In this document: positions 45,005-54,367 of the stretch, piece by piece
Position numbering within the stretch: the first letter of the stretch is position 1
Layout of the letters: each line of letters begins with the position of its first letter
NCBI GenBank assembly: GCA_023229645.1
Contig: JALNYU010000008.1
Location: 110,391 to 174,390, forward strand
Reading direction: 5' to 3'
From: Nevskia sp.
GTDB taxonomy: Bacteria > Pseudomonadota > Gammaproteobacteria > Nevskiales > Nevskiaceae
DNA length: 64,000 nt
Translations under genes and position numbers: made by a program
The notes under the pieces: generated by a model
Databases searched by the model: none
The model's input: only the letters and a program-made list of their open reading frames with translations
What the model was told of the DNA's origin: nothing

Positions 45005-45762
45005 GCGGCCCCTCGTTGTTCCTCAACCCATTGGCTTGCGTCCGGCACATCAGCCCAGGCCTTGCGGCCCTTGGCGACCATTGCTTCAAATGATTGCGCA
45101 TCGAAGGCAGGTGTATAGCTAACGAATTCAATTAGGTGTACATGGCGCAATTTGCCGGTGGCGACGTCTTCTTCTGCCCGAACGCGCAGCAAGGCCGTCC
45201 GATAAACCAGATTTTTTTTCTCGTGCAGCACCTGATCCTGGCTGGTGTTGACCTTGAGCATGGTGCCGTCGGCCAGCTGCAGATGCAGGTTCGGTTTCTT
45301 GCCGCCCAAGTCCACCACCTGTCCGTGGATGTATTTCTCCACGGTCGCCCACATCGCGTTGTCGTGGCGCTCGAAATGACTGCCCGCATGGATGTTCACC
45401 GGCTTGGCGGAGTCCGCGTGGACGGCGTAGCGGCGGGTCTTTACCCGCTGCGCGGTTTTCTGCCACTCCTCGATCACTGCGGCGCGCTTGACGTCCATAT
45501 CGTCAACGTTTCCGCTGCGCAGCAGAGCTAAATCTGACGCCAGCCCGGACACCAATGCCATCGCGGGTAAAACGAGCTTGTATGAGCCTGGCTCGATACT
45601 CACGCGCAGGGTGTCAAGGTCGATGTCGGGATGAGCACCCTTGAGGAAGCGGGCGACCTGGTCATGAAACTGATTGAGCAGGCCGACCGGCATGGACGAG
45701 GGGCTGACGGGCTGGCCGTCAACCACATCATCCAAGACCAATTCGAGTCGCTGCTGCGTCAT
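45001..45762 (-). CDS. Uncharacterised partner of the PIN protein
   Basis: The product has 253 residues. No family is recognised. Residues 1-90 look helical (LLNQFHDQVARFLKGAHPDID, LPAMALVSGLASDLALL). Residues 100-220 look like a beta-rich domain (HAGSHFERHDNAMWATVEKYIHGQVVDLGGKKPNLHLQLADGTMLKV). The size is larger than a usual VapB antitoxin. Coupled translation with the PIN gene suggests a functional pair, perhaps a target-sensing or inhibitory partner. Confidence 0.65.
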   Translation of the reverse strand: MTQQRLELVLDDVVDGQPVSPSSMPVGLLNQFHDQVARFLKGAHPDIDLDTLRVSIEPGSYKLVLPAMALVSGLASDLALLRSGNVDDMDVKRAAVIEEWQKTAQRVKTRRYAVHADSAKPVNIHAGSHFERHDNAMWATVEKYIHGQVVDLGGKKPNLHLQLADGTMLKVNTSQDQVLHEKKNLVYRTALLRVRAEEDVATGKLRHVHLIEFVSYTPAFDAQSFEAMVAKGRKAWADVPDASQWVEEQRGAA

Positions 45763-46045
45763 GTCCAGACTCCGTATTCAAGCTCGACATACTGCCCGTG
45801 GGCTGCTCGATAGTCGAGATTTTCCGGTGTCGGTTCACTTGGAGTTCAAGCAGCGGACGGATGCGCGGTCAGACATGCGAGCGGCGGTGGAGTATGCCGT
45901 TTGCCTTGCCAATGCGGACGGTGCGAACACCCTTATATATTCGCGGTCGCGCCGCACGCGAGATCACCGACGCTCTGGAAGATACCGGGGTCAGCGTAGT
46001 GCCCTATCGGGAACGGCAGCAGGTCATCGAGTTCGCGCGGGCCTG
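45761..46045 (+). pseudogene. Small unrecognised gene, frameshifted
   Basis: A plus-strand frame starts at ATG 45761 (MSRLRIQARHTARGLLDSRD), overlapping the start of the divergent minus-strand gene. It reads SVHLEFKQRTDARSDMRAAV and GANTLIY. Near 45940 the sense continues in another frame with RGRAAREITDALEDTGVSVV and PYRERQQVIEFARA up to TGA at 46045. One missing base would join them into about 95 residues. The family is not recognised. Confidence 0.4.
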
Positions 46046-46160
46046 AAAGCTCGGGAGTTGCGGGTCCCGTTACGGGGCGATAACCGGGTGCGTGTTCTTC
46101 CGCTTTTTGACTCGCTCAGTACCTTGAGTAAAACTACTCACGACACTGAGTAAATCGTAA

Positions 46161-47357
46161 ATGCCCTACCAACGTCCCCAGGCTGCCGTGCTCCGCGCCC
46201 GATTGCGCGAGCCGCGCCGCTTCATCCAGGTGGTGGCGGGCCCTCGCCAGGTGGGCAAGTCCACGCTGGTGCAGTCGGTGGCGGAAGCATCGGGCGGGCC
46301 TTTTCGCTACGCCAGTGCGGATGAGCCGAGCCTGCGCGGCGCGGACTGGATCGCACAGCAGTGGGAAGCTGCACAGCTGAGCGCGGCGGAGGCTGGAGAG
46401 GCCGGCGCGCTGCTGGTGCTGGACGAGGTGCAGAAAATCTCCGGCTGGTCGGAAACCGTCAAGCGCCTTTGGGATGAGGACACACGAGGCAAGCGGCCGC
46501 TGCGCGTGGTGGTGCTGGGTTCCGCGCCCTTATTGATCGCCCGTGGCCTGACCGAGAGTCTGGCCGGGCGCTTCGAGATGCTGCATCTACCGCACTGGTC
46601 GTATGCCGAGATGCGCGAGGCCTTCGGCTGGTCGCTGGATCAATACCTGTTCCACGGCGGCTATCCGGGGGCGGCGCCGCTGGTGGATGACCCGAAGCGC
46701 TGGGCGCGCTATGTGGCGGACAGTCTGATTGAGACTTCTATCTCGCGCGACGTGCTGTTGCTGTCGCGGGTGGACAAGCCGGCCCTGCTGCGGCGCCTGT
46801 TCGAGCTGGCTTGCCGCTACTCGGGGCAGGTGCTGTCGTACACCAAGATGCTCGGGCAGTTGCAGGATGCGGGCAACGCCACCACGCTGGCTCATTACCT
46901 CGACCTGCTGGGGGGCGCGGGCATGGTGACGGGCTTGCAGAAATACGCTGGCGACGCTGCGCGCCAGCGCGGTTCCAGCCCCAAATTGCAGGTGCTGAAC
47001 ACGGCGCTGATGGCGGTGATGTCCGACATGAGCCCGGCGGAAGCGCGGGCGGACCGGGAGTTCTGGGGGCGGCTGGTGGAGTCGGCGGTGGGCGCGCACT
47101 TGGCCAACGCGGCGACAGCGGGCGATTGCAGCCTGTACTACTGGCGCGAGCGCAACAGCGAGGTGGATTTCGTGGTGAAGGCCGGACGCCGCCTGCTCGC
47201 GATCGAGGTTAAGAGTGGCCGCGCGCCGGTGGCGCATTCAGGGCTGGCGGCCTTCGCTGATGCATTCAAACCACAGCGCAGCCTGCTGGTCGGCGGGGAC
47301 GGCATACCGGTTGAAGAATTCCTGGCGCAGCCCATCGCCCACTGGATCGAGGCATGA
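46161..47357 (+). CDS. AAA ATPase with C-terminal DUF4143 domain
   Basis: The product has 398 residues. The N-terminal AAA_14 domain has Walker A GPRQVGKST (residues 28-36), Walker B LLVLDEVQK and the sensor VLGSAPLL. The C-terminal DUF4143 domain (about 195-365) contains LSYTKMLGQLQDAGNATTLAHYLDLL and the nuclease-like SEVDFVVKAGRRLLAIEVKSG. Proteins of this build are widespread in accessory DNA and may act in DNA processing or signalling. Its stop overlaps the hsdR start by ATGA, so it is expressed with the restriction subunit. This is an unusual cargo position within a type I system. Confidence 0.85.
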   Translation: MPYQRPQAAVLRARLREPRRFIQVVAGPRQVGKSTLVQSVAEASGGPFRYASADEPSLRGADWIAQQWEAAQLSAAEAGEAGALLVLDEVQKISGWSETVKRLWDEDTRGKRPLRVVVLGSAPLLIARGLTESLAGRFEMLHLPHWSYAEMREAFGWSLDQYLFHGGYPGAAPLVDDPKRWARYVADSLIETSISRDVLLLSRVDKPALLRRLFELACRYSGQVLSYTKMLGQLQDAGNATTLAHYLDLLGGAGMVTGLQKYAGDAARQRGSSPKLQVLNTALMAVMSDMSPAEARADREFWGRLVESAVGAHLANAATAGDCSLYYWRERNSEVDFVVKAGRRLLAIEVKSGRAPVAHSGLAAFADAFKPQRSLLVGGDGIPVEEFLAQPIAHWIEA

Positions 47358-50300
47358 CCGGCATCAACGAATCCATCGTCGAAGACGCCGCCCTCGAATG
47401 GTTCGGAGCGCTGGGCTATGCGGTCGCGCACGGGCCGCATCTGGCACCCGGTGAACCGACGGCGGAGCGAGATTCGTTTGGCGATGTGGTGCTGGTGGGG
47501 CGCTTGCGCGAGGCCATCCGGCGGCTGAACCCGGCCATTTCCGAAGACGCGCGGGAGGATGCCTTGCGCAAGGTGCTGCGGGTGGGAACGCCTTCGCTGA
47601 CGCAGACGAACCGCGCCTTTCACCGGATGCTGCGCGATGGCGTGCCGGTGGAATATCCGCGGCCTGACGGCAGCATCGCGGGCGATCATGTTCGGCTGGT
47701 GGATTTCGGCAATGTCGGCGCGAACGACTGGTTGGCGGTGAGCCAGTTCACGATAATCGAGGGGCCGCACAACCGGCGGGCGGACATCGTGGTCTTCGTC
47801 AATGGCCTGCCGCTGGCGCTGATCGAGCTGAAGAACGCGGCGGATGAGAACGCGACGATCTGGAGTGCCTACACGCAGCTTCAGACCTACAAGGCGGAGA
47901 TTCCTAGCCTTCTCGCCTACAACGCGGCGCTGGTCGTGAGCGACGGCGTGCAGGCGCGGATTGGCTCGCTGACGGCCAGTCAGGAGTGGTTCAAGATTTG
48001 GCGCACGATCGACGGCGAAGGCGATGCACCGAAGACGGCGCTGGAGCTGGAGGTGCTGGTGCGTGGGGTGTTCGAGCCACGGCGCTTGCTCGACCTGTTG
48101 CTGCATTTCATCGTCTTCGAGGAAGACCCGGACTCAGGCGCGCTGCACAAGATCATCGCCGGCTATCACCAGTTTCATGCGGTCAATGCAGCGGTGGAAG
48201 AAACCGTGCGCGCCAGCGGCATCACCGAACCGCTTGGCATCCGGGAATCCGCTTTGGGCAGCTATTGGGCGGGCCGCATGCACGGCGGTAAGCCGGGCGA
48301 CCGCCGCGCGGGGGTGGTCTGGCATACGCAGGGCAGCGGCAAGAGCTTTTCGATGCTCTTTTACGCCGCGCGCGTGGTGCGGCATCCAGCGATGCAGAAC
48401 CCAACGCTGGTGGTGCTGACCGACCGCAACGATCTCGACGATCAGCTTTTCGGCCAATTCCAACGCTGTGCGGACACCCTCGGCCAGACGCCCGTGCAGG
48501 CCAGCGGGCGCGAGCACTTGCGCGAGCTGCTGAACCGGGCGAGCGGCGGCGTGGTGTTCACCACCATCCATAAGTTCGCTGCGGAGCGAGGCGAGGCAAT
48601 GCCGGAGCTGAGCACCCGGCAGAATATCGTCGTGATCGCCGACGAAGCGCACCGTAGCCAGTATGGGTTCGGTGGCAAGGTGAATGAAAAGACCGGCGAG
48701 ATGTCCTACGGCTTCGCCAGCAACCTGCGCGATGCTTTGCCGAATGCGTCGTTCATCGGCTTCACCGGCACACCGATCGAAAAGACCGACGCGAACACGC
48801 GGGCGGTGTTTGGCGACTACATCAGCATTTACGACATTCAGCGCGCCGTTGCCGACAAAGCCACGGTGCCGATTTATTACGAGAGTCGCATCGCCAAGCT
48901 TGGTCTGAACGCCAGTGAGCTGCCGAAGATCGACGCGGAATTTGAGGAGATCACCGAAGGCGAGGAGCTGACAAAAAAAGAAAAGCTCAAGACCAAGTGG
49001 GCCGCGCTAGAGGCGCTGGTTGGCGACCCGAAGCGTATTGCGCTCATCGCCGCTGACTTGGTGACGCATTTCGATAAACGCGTGGAAGCGATGAACGGTA
49101 AGGCGATGATCGTCTGCATGAGCCGCCGGATCTGCGTGGACCTCTACAACGCGCTGATCAAAATCCGCCCCGAGTGGGCCAGCGCCAAGAACGACGATGC
49201 CGAAGCTGAGAAGGACAAAGCCTGTGTGGTTAAGGTCGTGATGACTGGCAGCGCCGACGACGGCCCGTCCTTCCAACCCCACATCCGCAGCAAAGACAAA
49301 CGCCGCAAGCTGGCGAATCGATTCAAGGACAGCGCAGACCCCTTCCGCATTGTGATCGTGCGCGACATGTGGCTGACCGGCTTCGATGCACCCTGCCTGC
49401 ACACGATGTATGCCGACAAGCCGATGCAAGGCCATGGCCTCATGCAGGCCATCGCACGGGTGAATCGGGTCTTCCGCGACAAGCCCGGTGGGCTGGTGGT
49501 GGATTACCTAGGCCTCGCCGATCAGCTCCGGCGTGCACTCGCCAATTACACCGAAAGCGGCGGCAAGGGGGACCCGACCTTCGACACTGCACAAGCCATC
49601 GCCGTGATGCTGGAAAAGCACGGCATTGCCTGCGACATGATGCACGGCTTCAACTGGGATCAATGGACCACCGGCACGCCCACTGAACGCCTCGCACTAA
49701 TCCCGGCCGGACAGGAACACATCCTTGAGCAGGAGGACGGCAAGAAGCGCTGGTTGCAGGTGGTGATGGCGCTGTCGCAGGCATTTGCACTGTGCGCCGC
49801 CAGCGATGCCGCTACGGAAATTCGCGATGACGTGAGCTTCTTCCAGACCCTGCAAGCGGTGCTGAACAAGCAGATCACCAACCACCGCAAGACGCCCGAG
49901 CAGATTGACGCCGCCATCCGCCAACTCGTCAGCAAGGCCATCACCACCGAAGGCCAGGTGATCGACGTCTTCACCGCTGCTGGCTTGCCCAAGCCGGACA
50001 TTGGAATTTTGGATGAGCGCTTCCTCGCCGAAGTGCGCGGCCTGAAATTCAAGAACGTCGCGGCCGAGCTATTGGAGAAGCTACTGAAGGACGAGCTCAA
50101 GGTCCGCGCGAAGCGCAACCTCGTTCAAAGCCAAGTCTTCAGCGAAAAGCTCAAGAAGACGCTCAATGCCTACCACAACCGCGCCATCGCAACACAGGTC
50201 GTGATCGAGGAACTTATCAAGCTGGCCAAGGAAATGGACGCGGCAAGCAAGCGCGGCGACGACTTGGGGCTGACCGATGACGAAATTGCTTTCTACGACG

Positions 50301-50554
50301 CACTCGCCGCCAATGAAAGTGCGGTAAAGGCAATGGGCGATGACAAGCTCAAGCTCATTGCCGCCGAACTCGTCACTCAGGTGCGCAAGAGCGCGACAAT
50401 TGACTGGACGCTCCGCGAAAGTGCTCGCGCCAAGATTCGCGTGATGGTTAAACGCATTCTAAACAAGTACGGCTATCCGCCTGACTTGCAGGATGAAGCG
50501 GTAAAGACCGTTCTCGAGCAGGCCAACTTGCTGTGTGCGGATTGGGCCGCGTAG
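47354..50554 (+). CDS. hsdR: Type I restriction enzyme, R subunit HsdR
   Basis: The product has 1066 residues, full length for HsdR. The N-terminal PD-(D/E)xK nuclease has ADIVVFVNGLPLALIELKNA. The translocase motor follows with Walker A GSGKSFSM, TDRNDLDDQLF, DEAHRSQYG and FIGFTGTPIEK, then MCMSRR-type and motif VI text QAIARVNRVFRDK. The C-terminal helical domain (about 850-1066) binds HsdM. The gene appears intact, while its HsdM partner has a frameshift, so the restriction activity depends on whether HsdM is made. It is the last gene of the island before glmS. Confidence 0.94.
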   Translation: MTGINESIVEDAALEWFGALGYAVAHGPHLAPGEPTAERDSFGDVVLVGRLREAIRRLNPAISEDAREDALRKVLRVGTPSLTQTNRAFHRMLRDGVPVEYPRPDGSIAGDHVRLVDFGNVGANDWLAVSQFTIIEGPHNRRADIVVFVNGLPLALIELKNAADENATIWSAYTQLQTYKAEIPSLLAYNAALVVSDGVQARIGSLTASQEWFKIWRTIDGEGDAPKTALELEVLVRGVFEPRRLLDLLLHFIVFEEDPDSGALHKIIAGYHQFHAVNAAVEETVRASGITEPLGIRESALGSYWAGRMHGGKPGDRRAGVVWHTQGSGKSFSMLFYAARVVRHPAMQNPTLVVLTDRNDLDDQLFGQFQRCADTLGQTPVQASGREHLRELLNRASGGVVFTTIHKFAAERGEAMPELSTRQNIVVIADEAHRSQYGFGGKVNEKTGEMSYGFASNLRDALPNASFIGFTGTPIEKTDANTRAVFGDYISIYDIQRAVADKATVPIYYESRIAKLGLNASELPKIDAEFEEITEGEELTKKEKLKTKWAALEALVGDPKRIALIAADLVTHFDKRVEAMNGKAMIVCMSRRICVDLYNALIKIRPEWASAKNDDAEAEKDKACVVKVVMTGSADDGPSFQPHIRSKDKRRKLANRFKDSADPFRIVIVRDMWLTGFDAPCLHTMYADKPMQGHGLMQAIARVNRVFRDKPGGLVVDYLGLADQLRRALANYTESGGKGDPTFDTAQAIAVMLEKHGIACDMMHGFNWDQWTTGTPTERLALIPAGQEHILEQEDGKKRWLQVVMALSQAFALCAASDAATEIRDDVSFFQTLQAVLNKQITNHRKTPEQIDAAIRQLVSKAITTEGQVIDVFTAAGLPKPDIGILDERFLAEVRGLKFKNVAAELLEKLLKDELKVRAKRNLVQSQVFSEKLKKTLNAYHNRAIATQVVIEELIKLAKEMDAASKRGDDLGLTDDEIAFYDALAANESAVKAMGDDKLKLIAAELVTQVRKSATIDWTLRESARAKIRVMVKRILNKYGYPPDLQDEAVKTVLEQANLLCADWAA

Positions 50555-50954
50555 CGCACTTATTTGCAGGCAGAGAAAAAGCAAACGCCAATCGCAAGCG
50601 CATCGCCGGGATATGCGGCCTCCGCTGGGCTTCAGGCAGGGCTAAAACTGCCCGGAACTCTCGTATAACATTGGCGCAAAAAATACCACGTTTAGAGTAT
50701 TCCATTACGATCAAATAGAGACTACACCCGCTCAAATCGCTACAGCTCAACTACAATGCCCCGCTTTCATATTGCCGACATACTGCTTCTGGCGCTTCGT
50801 TTTCAGACCCCGCACTGAACGGCCGCTGCCAAGCAGCCGGCCCATTCGGGTTAAGCAGCTCACGACTTTAATTACCAATTCACGACTTTAATCGGTAGGA
50901 ACAGGATTTACCGGTTCCTTTGCGGGACGACAAACAGCCCCGATCAAAAGTCAA
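50555..50954. other. Gap between hsdR and glmS
   Basis: No gene is seen. Near glmS it carries two direct copies of tcacgactttaat (50860-50872 and 50880-50892) at a 20-base period and the sequence gacgacaaaca ending at 50936. These are treated separately as a possible transposon end. Confidence 0.5.
50860..50936 (-). other. Possible Tn7-like transposon terminus downstream of glmS
   Basis: Read away from glmS, the segment starts tgtttgtcgtcc (50936 downward) and then has two copies of attaaagtcgtga spaced 20 bases apart. Tandem ~20-bp protein-binding repeats next to a terminal TGT are typical of TnsB-type transposase ends. Tn7 itself inserts about 25 bp beyond the glmS stop codon, and here the terminus is 18 bases beyond. 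No tns genes and no second end were found in the window. Confidence 0.35.
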
Positions 50955-52793
50955 TCACTCCACTGTCACCGACTTCGCCAAATTTCGTGGCTGGTCAACG
51001 TCGGTGCCGCGCAACACGGCGACGTGATAAGCGAGCAGTTGTAGCGGCACGGTGTAGACGATTGGCGCTTGGAAGGCTTCGATGTGTTCGGGCATGACGA
51101 TGACATCAATCCCTTCGCTTGGCTTGAAGCCGGCGTCGTGATCGGCGAATACGAACAGCTGGCCGCCGCGGGCGCGCACTTCTTGTAGATTCGATTTGAG
51201 CTTTTCCAGCAGCGCGTTATTCGGCGCCACGGCAATAACCGGCATATCAGCGTCAACCAACGCCAGCGGGCCGTGTTTGAGTTCGCCAGCGGGATAAGCT
51301 TCGGCGTGAATATAGGAAATCTCTTTGAGCTTTAAGGCGCCTTCAAGCGCGACGGGATAGGTTGGCCCGCGGCCGAGAAACAGGGCGTGGTTCTTGGTTG
51401 CGAAGCGCTGCGCCCAGGCTTGGATTTGGCTATCGAGCTGCAGGGTTTTTTCGATCAGCTCCGGTACGTGCAGCAGCTGCCGGGCATACATCGCCAGCGT
51501 CGCTGGCGGGATCAGCGCCCGCGCTTGGGCGATGGCAAAGCCGAACAGGCCGAGCGCGGCGAGCTGCGTGGTGAACGCTTTGGTGCTGGCCACGCCAACT
51601 TCGGGGCCGGCGCGGGTCATCAGCACCAGATCCGCCTCGCGCACCAGCGACGATTCCGGCACGTTGCAGATCACGGCGGTGGCGAGATAGCCGAGCTTCT
51701 TCGCTTCGCGCATCGCCGCCAGCGTGTCGGCGGTTTCGCCGGACTGCGAAATCGCCAGGAATAAGGTGCCCGGCACCACCACTGGGCTGCGGTAGCGATA
51801 TTCGCTGGCCACTTCCACGGTGCACGGCAAGCGCCCGCCCTGCTCGAAGTAATACCGCGCGACGAGGCCGGCGTGATAGCTGGTGCCGCAGGCGACGATA
51901 TGCACGCCGGTGATTTTCGGCAGAATCGCCGCCGCCTTCGGGCCGAGCGCGGCTTCCAGCATGTGGCCGTGCACGAGGCGCTCCGACAACGTATCGCCAA
52001 TCGCCCGCGGCTGTTCGTAAATCTCTTTCAGCATGTAGTGCGCGTAGGGCCCGCGCTCAACCGCGTCGGCGGATTGGGTAGAGGCGTGCACCGCGCGCTC
52101 AACCGGGCGGCCTTCGGCGTCGAAGATGCTGATGCCATCGCGGCGGATTTCGGCGAGGTCCCCTTCTTCGAGGAACTGGAAGCGGCGCGTGACCGGCAGC
52201 AACGCTTGCACGTCCGATGCGACATAGTTTTCGCCGTCGCCGAGGCCCACCACCAACGGGCTGGCGATACGGGCGACGACGAGGCGATCCGGCGCCTGGG
52301 CATCGAGCACAACAATGGCGTAAGCACCTTCGAAGCGGCGCACGGCGGCGCGCACGGCATCGACCAGCGTGGCGCAGGTCTTCAGCAAGTCGTACACGAG
52401 GTGAGCGATGATTTCAGTATCGGTTTCCGATTCGAAGACATAACCCTTGGCGCTCAGCTCCAGGCGGATCGCCTCGTAGTTTTCGATGATGCCGTTGTGG
52501 ATCACCGCAACCCGGCCGCCGGACACATGCGGATGGGCGTTGGCTTCGGTTACGCCGCCGTGCGTAGCCCAACGCGAATGGGCGATGCCGAGCGTGCCGA
52601 CGCAGGGCGCGAGCGCCAAACGGGCTTCGAGCATCTCCACCTTGCCAACCGCGCGCTGCACTTGCAGCCGACCATCGGCGCCGAGCACCGCGACGCCGGT
52701 GGAGTCATAGCCGCGATAGCGCAGCCGCTGCAGACCTTCGATCAGGAGGGGAGTTACGTTACGCGAGGCGACGACGCCGACGATGCCGCACAT
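50955..52793 (-). CDS. glmS: Glutamine-fructose-6-phosphate aminotransferase (isomerizing)
   Basis: The product has 612 residues. The start MCGIVGVVASRNVTP provides the N-terminal catalytic Cys of the glutaminase domain, with HSRWATHGG and HNGIIENY. Two SIS domains follow (CGTSYHAGLVARYYFE, SQSGETADT, then LFLGRGPTYPVALEGALKLKE), and the family ending is DQPRNLAKSVTVE. It makes glucosamine-6-phosphate for peptidoglycan and LPS. Longer in-frame starts upstream are spurious. No GlmS ribozyme is expected in this class. The 3' end is the known attachment target of Tn7 elements, and an island is present there. Confidence 0.96.
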   Translation of the reverse strand: MCGIVGVVASRNVTPLLIEGLQRLRYRGYDSTGVAVLGADGRLQVQRAVGKVEMLEARLALAPCVGTLGIAHSRWATHGGVTEANAHPHVSGGRVAVIHNGIIENYEAIRLELSAKGYVFESETDTEIIAHLVYDLLKTCATLVDAVRAAVRRFEGAYAIVVLDAQAPDRLVVARIASPLVVGLGDGENYVASDVQALLPVTRRFQFLEEGDLAEIRRDGISIFDAEGRPVERAVHASTQSADAVERGPYAHYMLKEIYEQPRAIGDTLSERLVHGHMLEAALGPKAAAILPKITGVHIVACGTSYHAGLVARYYFEQGGRLPCTVEVASEYRYRSPVVVPGTLFLAISQSGETADTLAAMREAKKLGYLATAVICNVPESSLVREADLVLMTRAGPEVGVASTKAFTTQLAALGLFGFAIAQARALIPPATLAMYARQLLHVPELIEKTLQLDSQIQAWAQRFATKNHALFLGRGPTYPVALEGALKLKEISYIHAEAYPAGELKHGPLALVDADMPVIAVAPNNALLEKLKSNLQEVRARGGQLFVFADHDAGFKPSEGIDVIVMPEHIEAFQAPIVYTVPLQLLAYHVAVLRGTDVDQPRNLAKSVTVE

Positions 52794-53028
52794 GGGAGCA
52801 AGAGGAGTTGGGGAGATAGGTGATTTTACGCCGTTTGCGGCACACCCAACGCGGCGCACCATCGGTATGGCGGCCGTCGAAGTTTCCGCGCACGCCGGCG
52901 CAAACCTCCGCCCTGAATAGGGAACCGCTTTCGGCCCGGCATCGATTCGGCAATCGGGCCTAGCAGCTGCTGCAAACGGCGCCATTCGCCTAGTATGTCG
53001 CCTTCACCCTCGACGACGCGGACTCGCC

Positions 53029-53757
53029 GTGCACAACTTTCGTTACTACGATTTCCTGATGGCCGGCACGGTCGCGGTATTGCTGTGCTCGAACTTGATC
53101 GGCCCGGCCAAGGCCTGCATCGTCACGCTGCCGTGGATCGGCGTAGTCACTTTCGGCGCCGGCAATCTGTTTTTCCCGATCTCGTACATCTTTGGCGACG
53201 TGATGACCGAGGTCTACGGCTTCGCCCGCGCCCGCCGCGCGATCTGGGCCGGCTTCGCCGCAATGTTGTTCGCCACCTTTATGAGCGTGGTGATTCTGGC
53301 GATGCCAGCCAGCCCTAGCTCCGATTACAACAAGGTGTTACAGCCAGCGCTGGAAACGGTTTTCGGCAATACCTGGCGCATCGTCGTTGCCAGCATGCTC
53401 GCCTACTGGGTTGGCGATTTCGTCAATTCTTACGTGCTGGCGAAGATGAAGATCTGGACCGCCGGCCGCATGTTGTGGACGCGCACAATCGGTTCGACGA
53501 TTTTTGGTCAGGCCATCGACTCGCTGCTGTTTTATCCGATTGCGTTTTACGGCTTGATCGACGACCACACGCTGACAACTTTGATGGGCTTCAACTTCCT
53601 GTTCAAAGTCGGCGTCGAGGTATTATTTACACCGGCAACGTATCTTGTCGTCGGCTGGCTCAAGCGGGTTGAAAACGTTGACACCTATGACCGCGACATC
53701 AATTTCACGCCGTTCTCGCTGCGCGATGAAGGCGAAACCCGCCGTTACGAGTCCTGA
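53029..53757 (+). CDS. Queuosine precursor transporter (YhhQ-type), GTG start
   Basis: The product has 242 residues. Six hydrophobic helices are visible. Family marks are LLCSNLIGPAKAC near the start, FGAGNLFFPISYIFGDVMTEVYGF, WVGDFVNSYVLAKMKIWT and RTIGSTIFGQAIDSLLF. The COG1738/YhhQ group imports preQ0 or preQ1 for queuosine tRNA modification. GTG at 53029 gives the usual N-terminus. The next gene starts 2 bases after its stop, suggesting an operon. Confidence 0.88.
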   Translation: MHNFRYYDFLMAGTVAVLLCSNLIGPAKACIVTLPWIGVVTFGAGNLFFPISYIFGDVMTEVYGFARARRAIWAGFAAMLFATFMSVVILAMPASPSSDYNKVLQPALETVFGNTWRIVVASMLAYWVGDFVNSYVLAKMKIWTAGRMLWTRTIGSTIFGQAIDSLLFYPIAFYGLIDDHTLTTLMGFNFLFKVGVEVLFTPATYLVVGWLKRVENVDTYDRDINFTPFSLRDEGETRRYES

Positions 53758-53759
53758 AC

Positions 53760-54329
53760 ATGAAAACACTGCGCCGCTGGACCGCGTTACTGGCACTGGC
53801 ATTGCCGCTGCTATCGGCATTTCCGGCGTCCGCCTGGGAATTAAGCGGCAGCCGGCAAATCCTGCTGCACACGCGTGACCATCAAACGCGGCCGCTCGGC
53901 AGCGTCGAATTCCAACCGCTGGCCGGCGGCGGCGCGCAGTTCGAGATCAAGCTGGACCGGAGCCAGTTGCAAGACCATTTCTTGTCGATGCATGGCTTTA
54001 AATGTGTTGATGGCCCGGACGAAATTTTCTGCCATGTGCCGTATCCCTACCCGCACGCAGCAACCGTAACCGCTAGCGATTTGCGCTGGCTCGAACACAG
54101 CCTGCTATTCCTCTATAAAACCCCGAACGAGTTCGGCGCCAAGCTCTGGAATGGCATTTATTTTCAGATGCAGATCGGCCCGCACGGCATCGTCGGCACG
54201 CCGCAATCGGTGGATCTAAACGAAATCAGCGCGCCGCCGGATCACCCCGAAACGCCGCCGTATTCGCCAGACCGGCGCACCGATATTGCCCCCGATACGC
54301 GCTGGATCACGCAGCTGACTATCGAATAG
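53760..54329 (+). CDS. Hypothetical exported protein
   Basis: The product has 189 residues. A signal peptide (MKTLRRWTALLALALPLLSAFPASA) is cleaved near residue 25. The mature part is beta-rich with two Cys (KCVDGPDEIFCHVPYPYPH), likely a disulfide. The conserved text FLSMHGFKCVDG and LLFLYKTPNEFGAKLWNGIYF suggests a defined family, but I cannot name it. It starts 2 bases after the transporter stop and is probably co-transcribed. Confidence 0.7.
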   Translation: MKTLRRWTALLALALPLLSAFPASAWELSGSRQILLHTRDHQTRPLGSVEFQPLAGGGAQFEIKLDRSQLQDHFLSMHGFKCVDGPDEIFCHVPYPYPHAATVTASDLRWLEHSLLFLYKTPNEFGAKLWNGIYFQMQIGPHGIVGTPQSVDLNEISAPPDHPETPPYSPDRRTDIAPDTRWITQLTIE

Positions 54330-54367
54330 CCGGTGGCTGCAAGCACTAACCACGAGGCTAACCGATG

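Noticed and set aside
50555..50954. Attachment-site tRNA or integrase next to the restriction island
   Set aside because: No tRNA-like fold or integrase frame is visible; the glmS-linked terminus is the only candidate attachment feature.
51873..52823. 316-residue plus-strand frame opposite glmS
   Set aside because: Antisense shadow of glmS without a ribosome-binding site.
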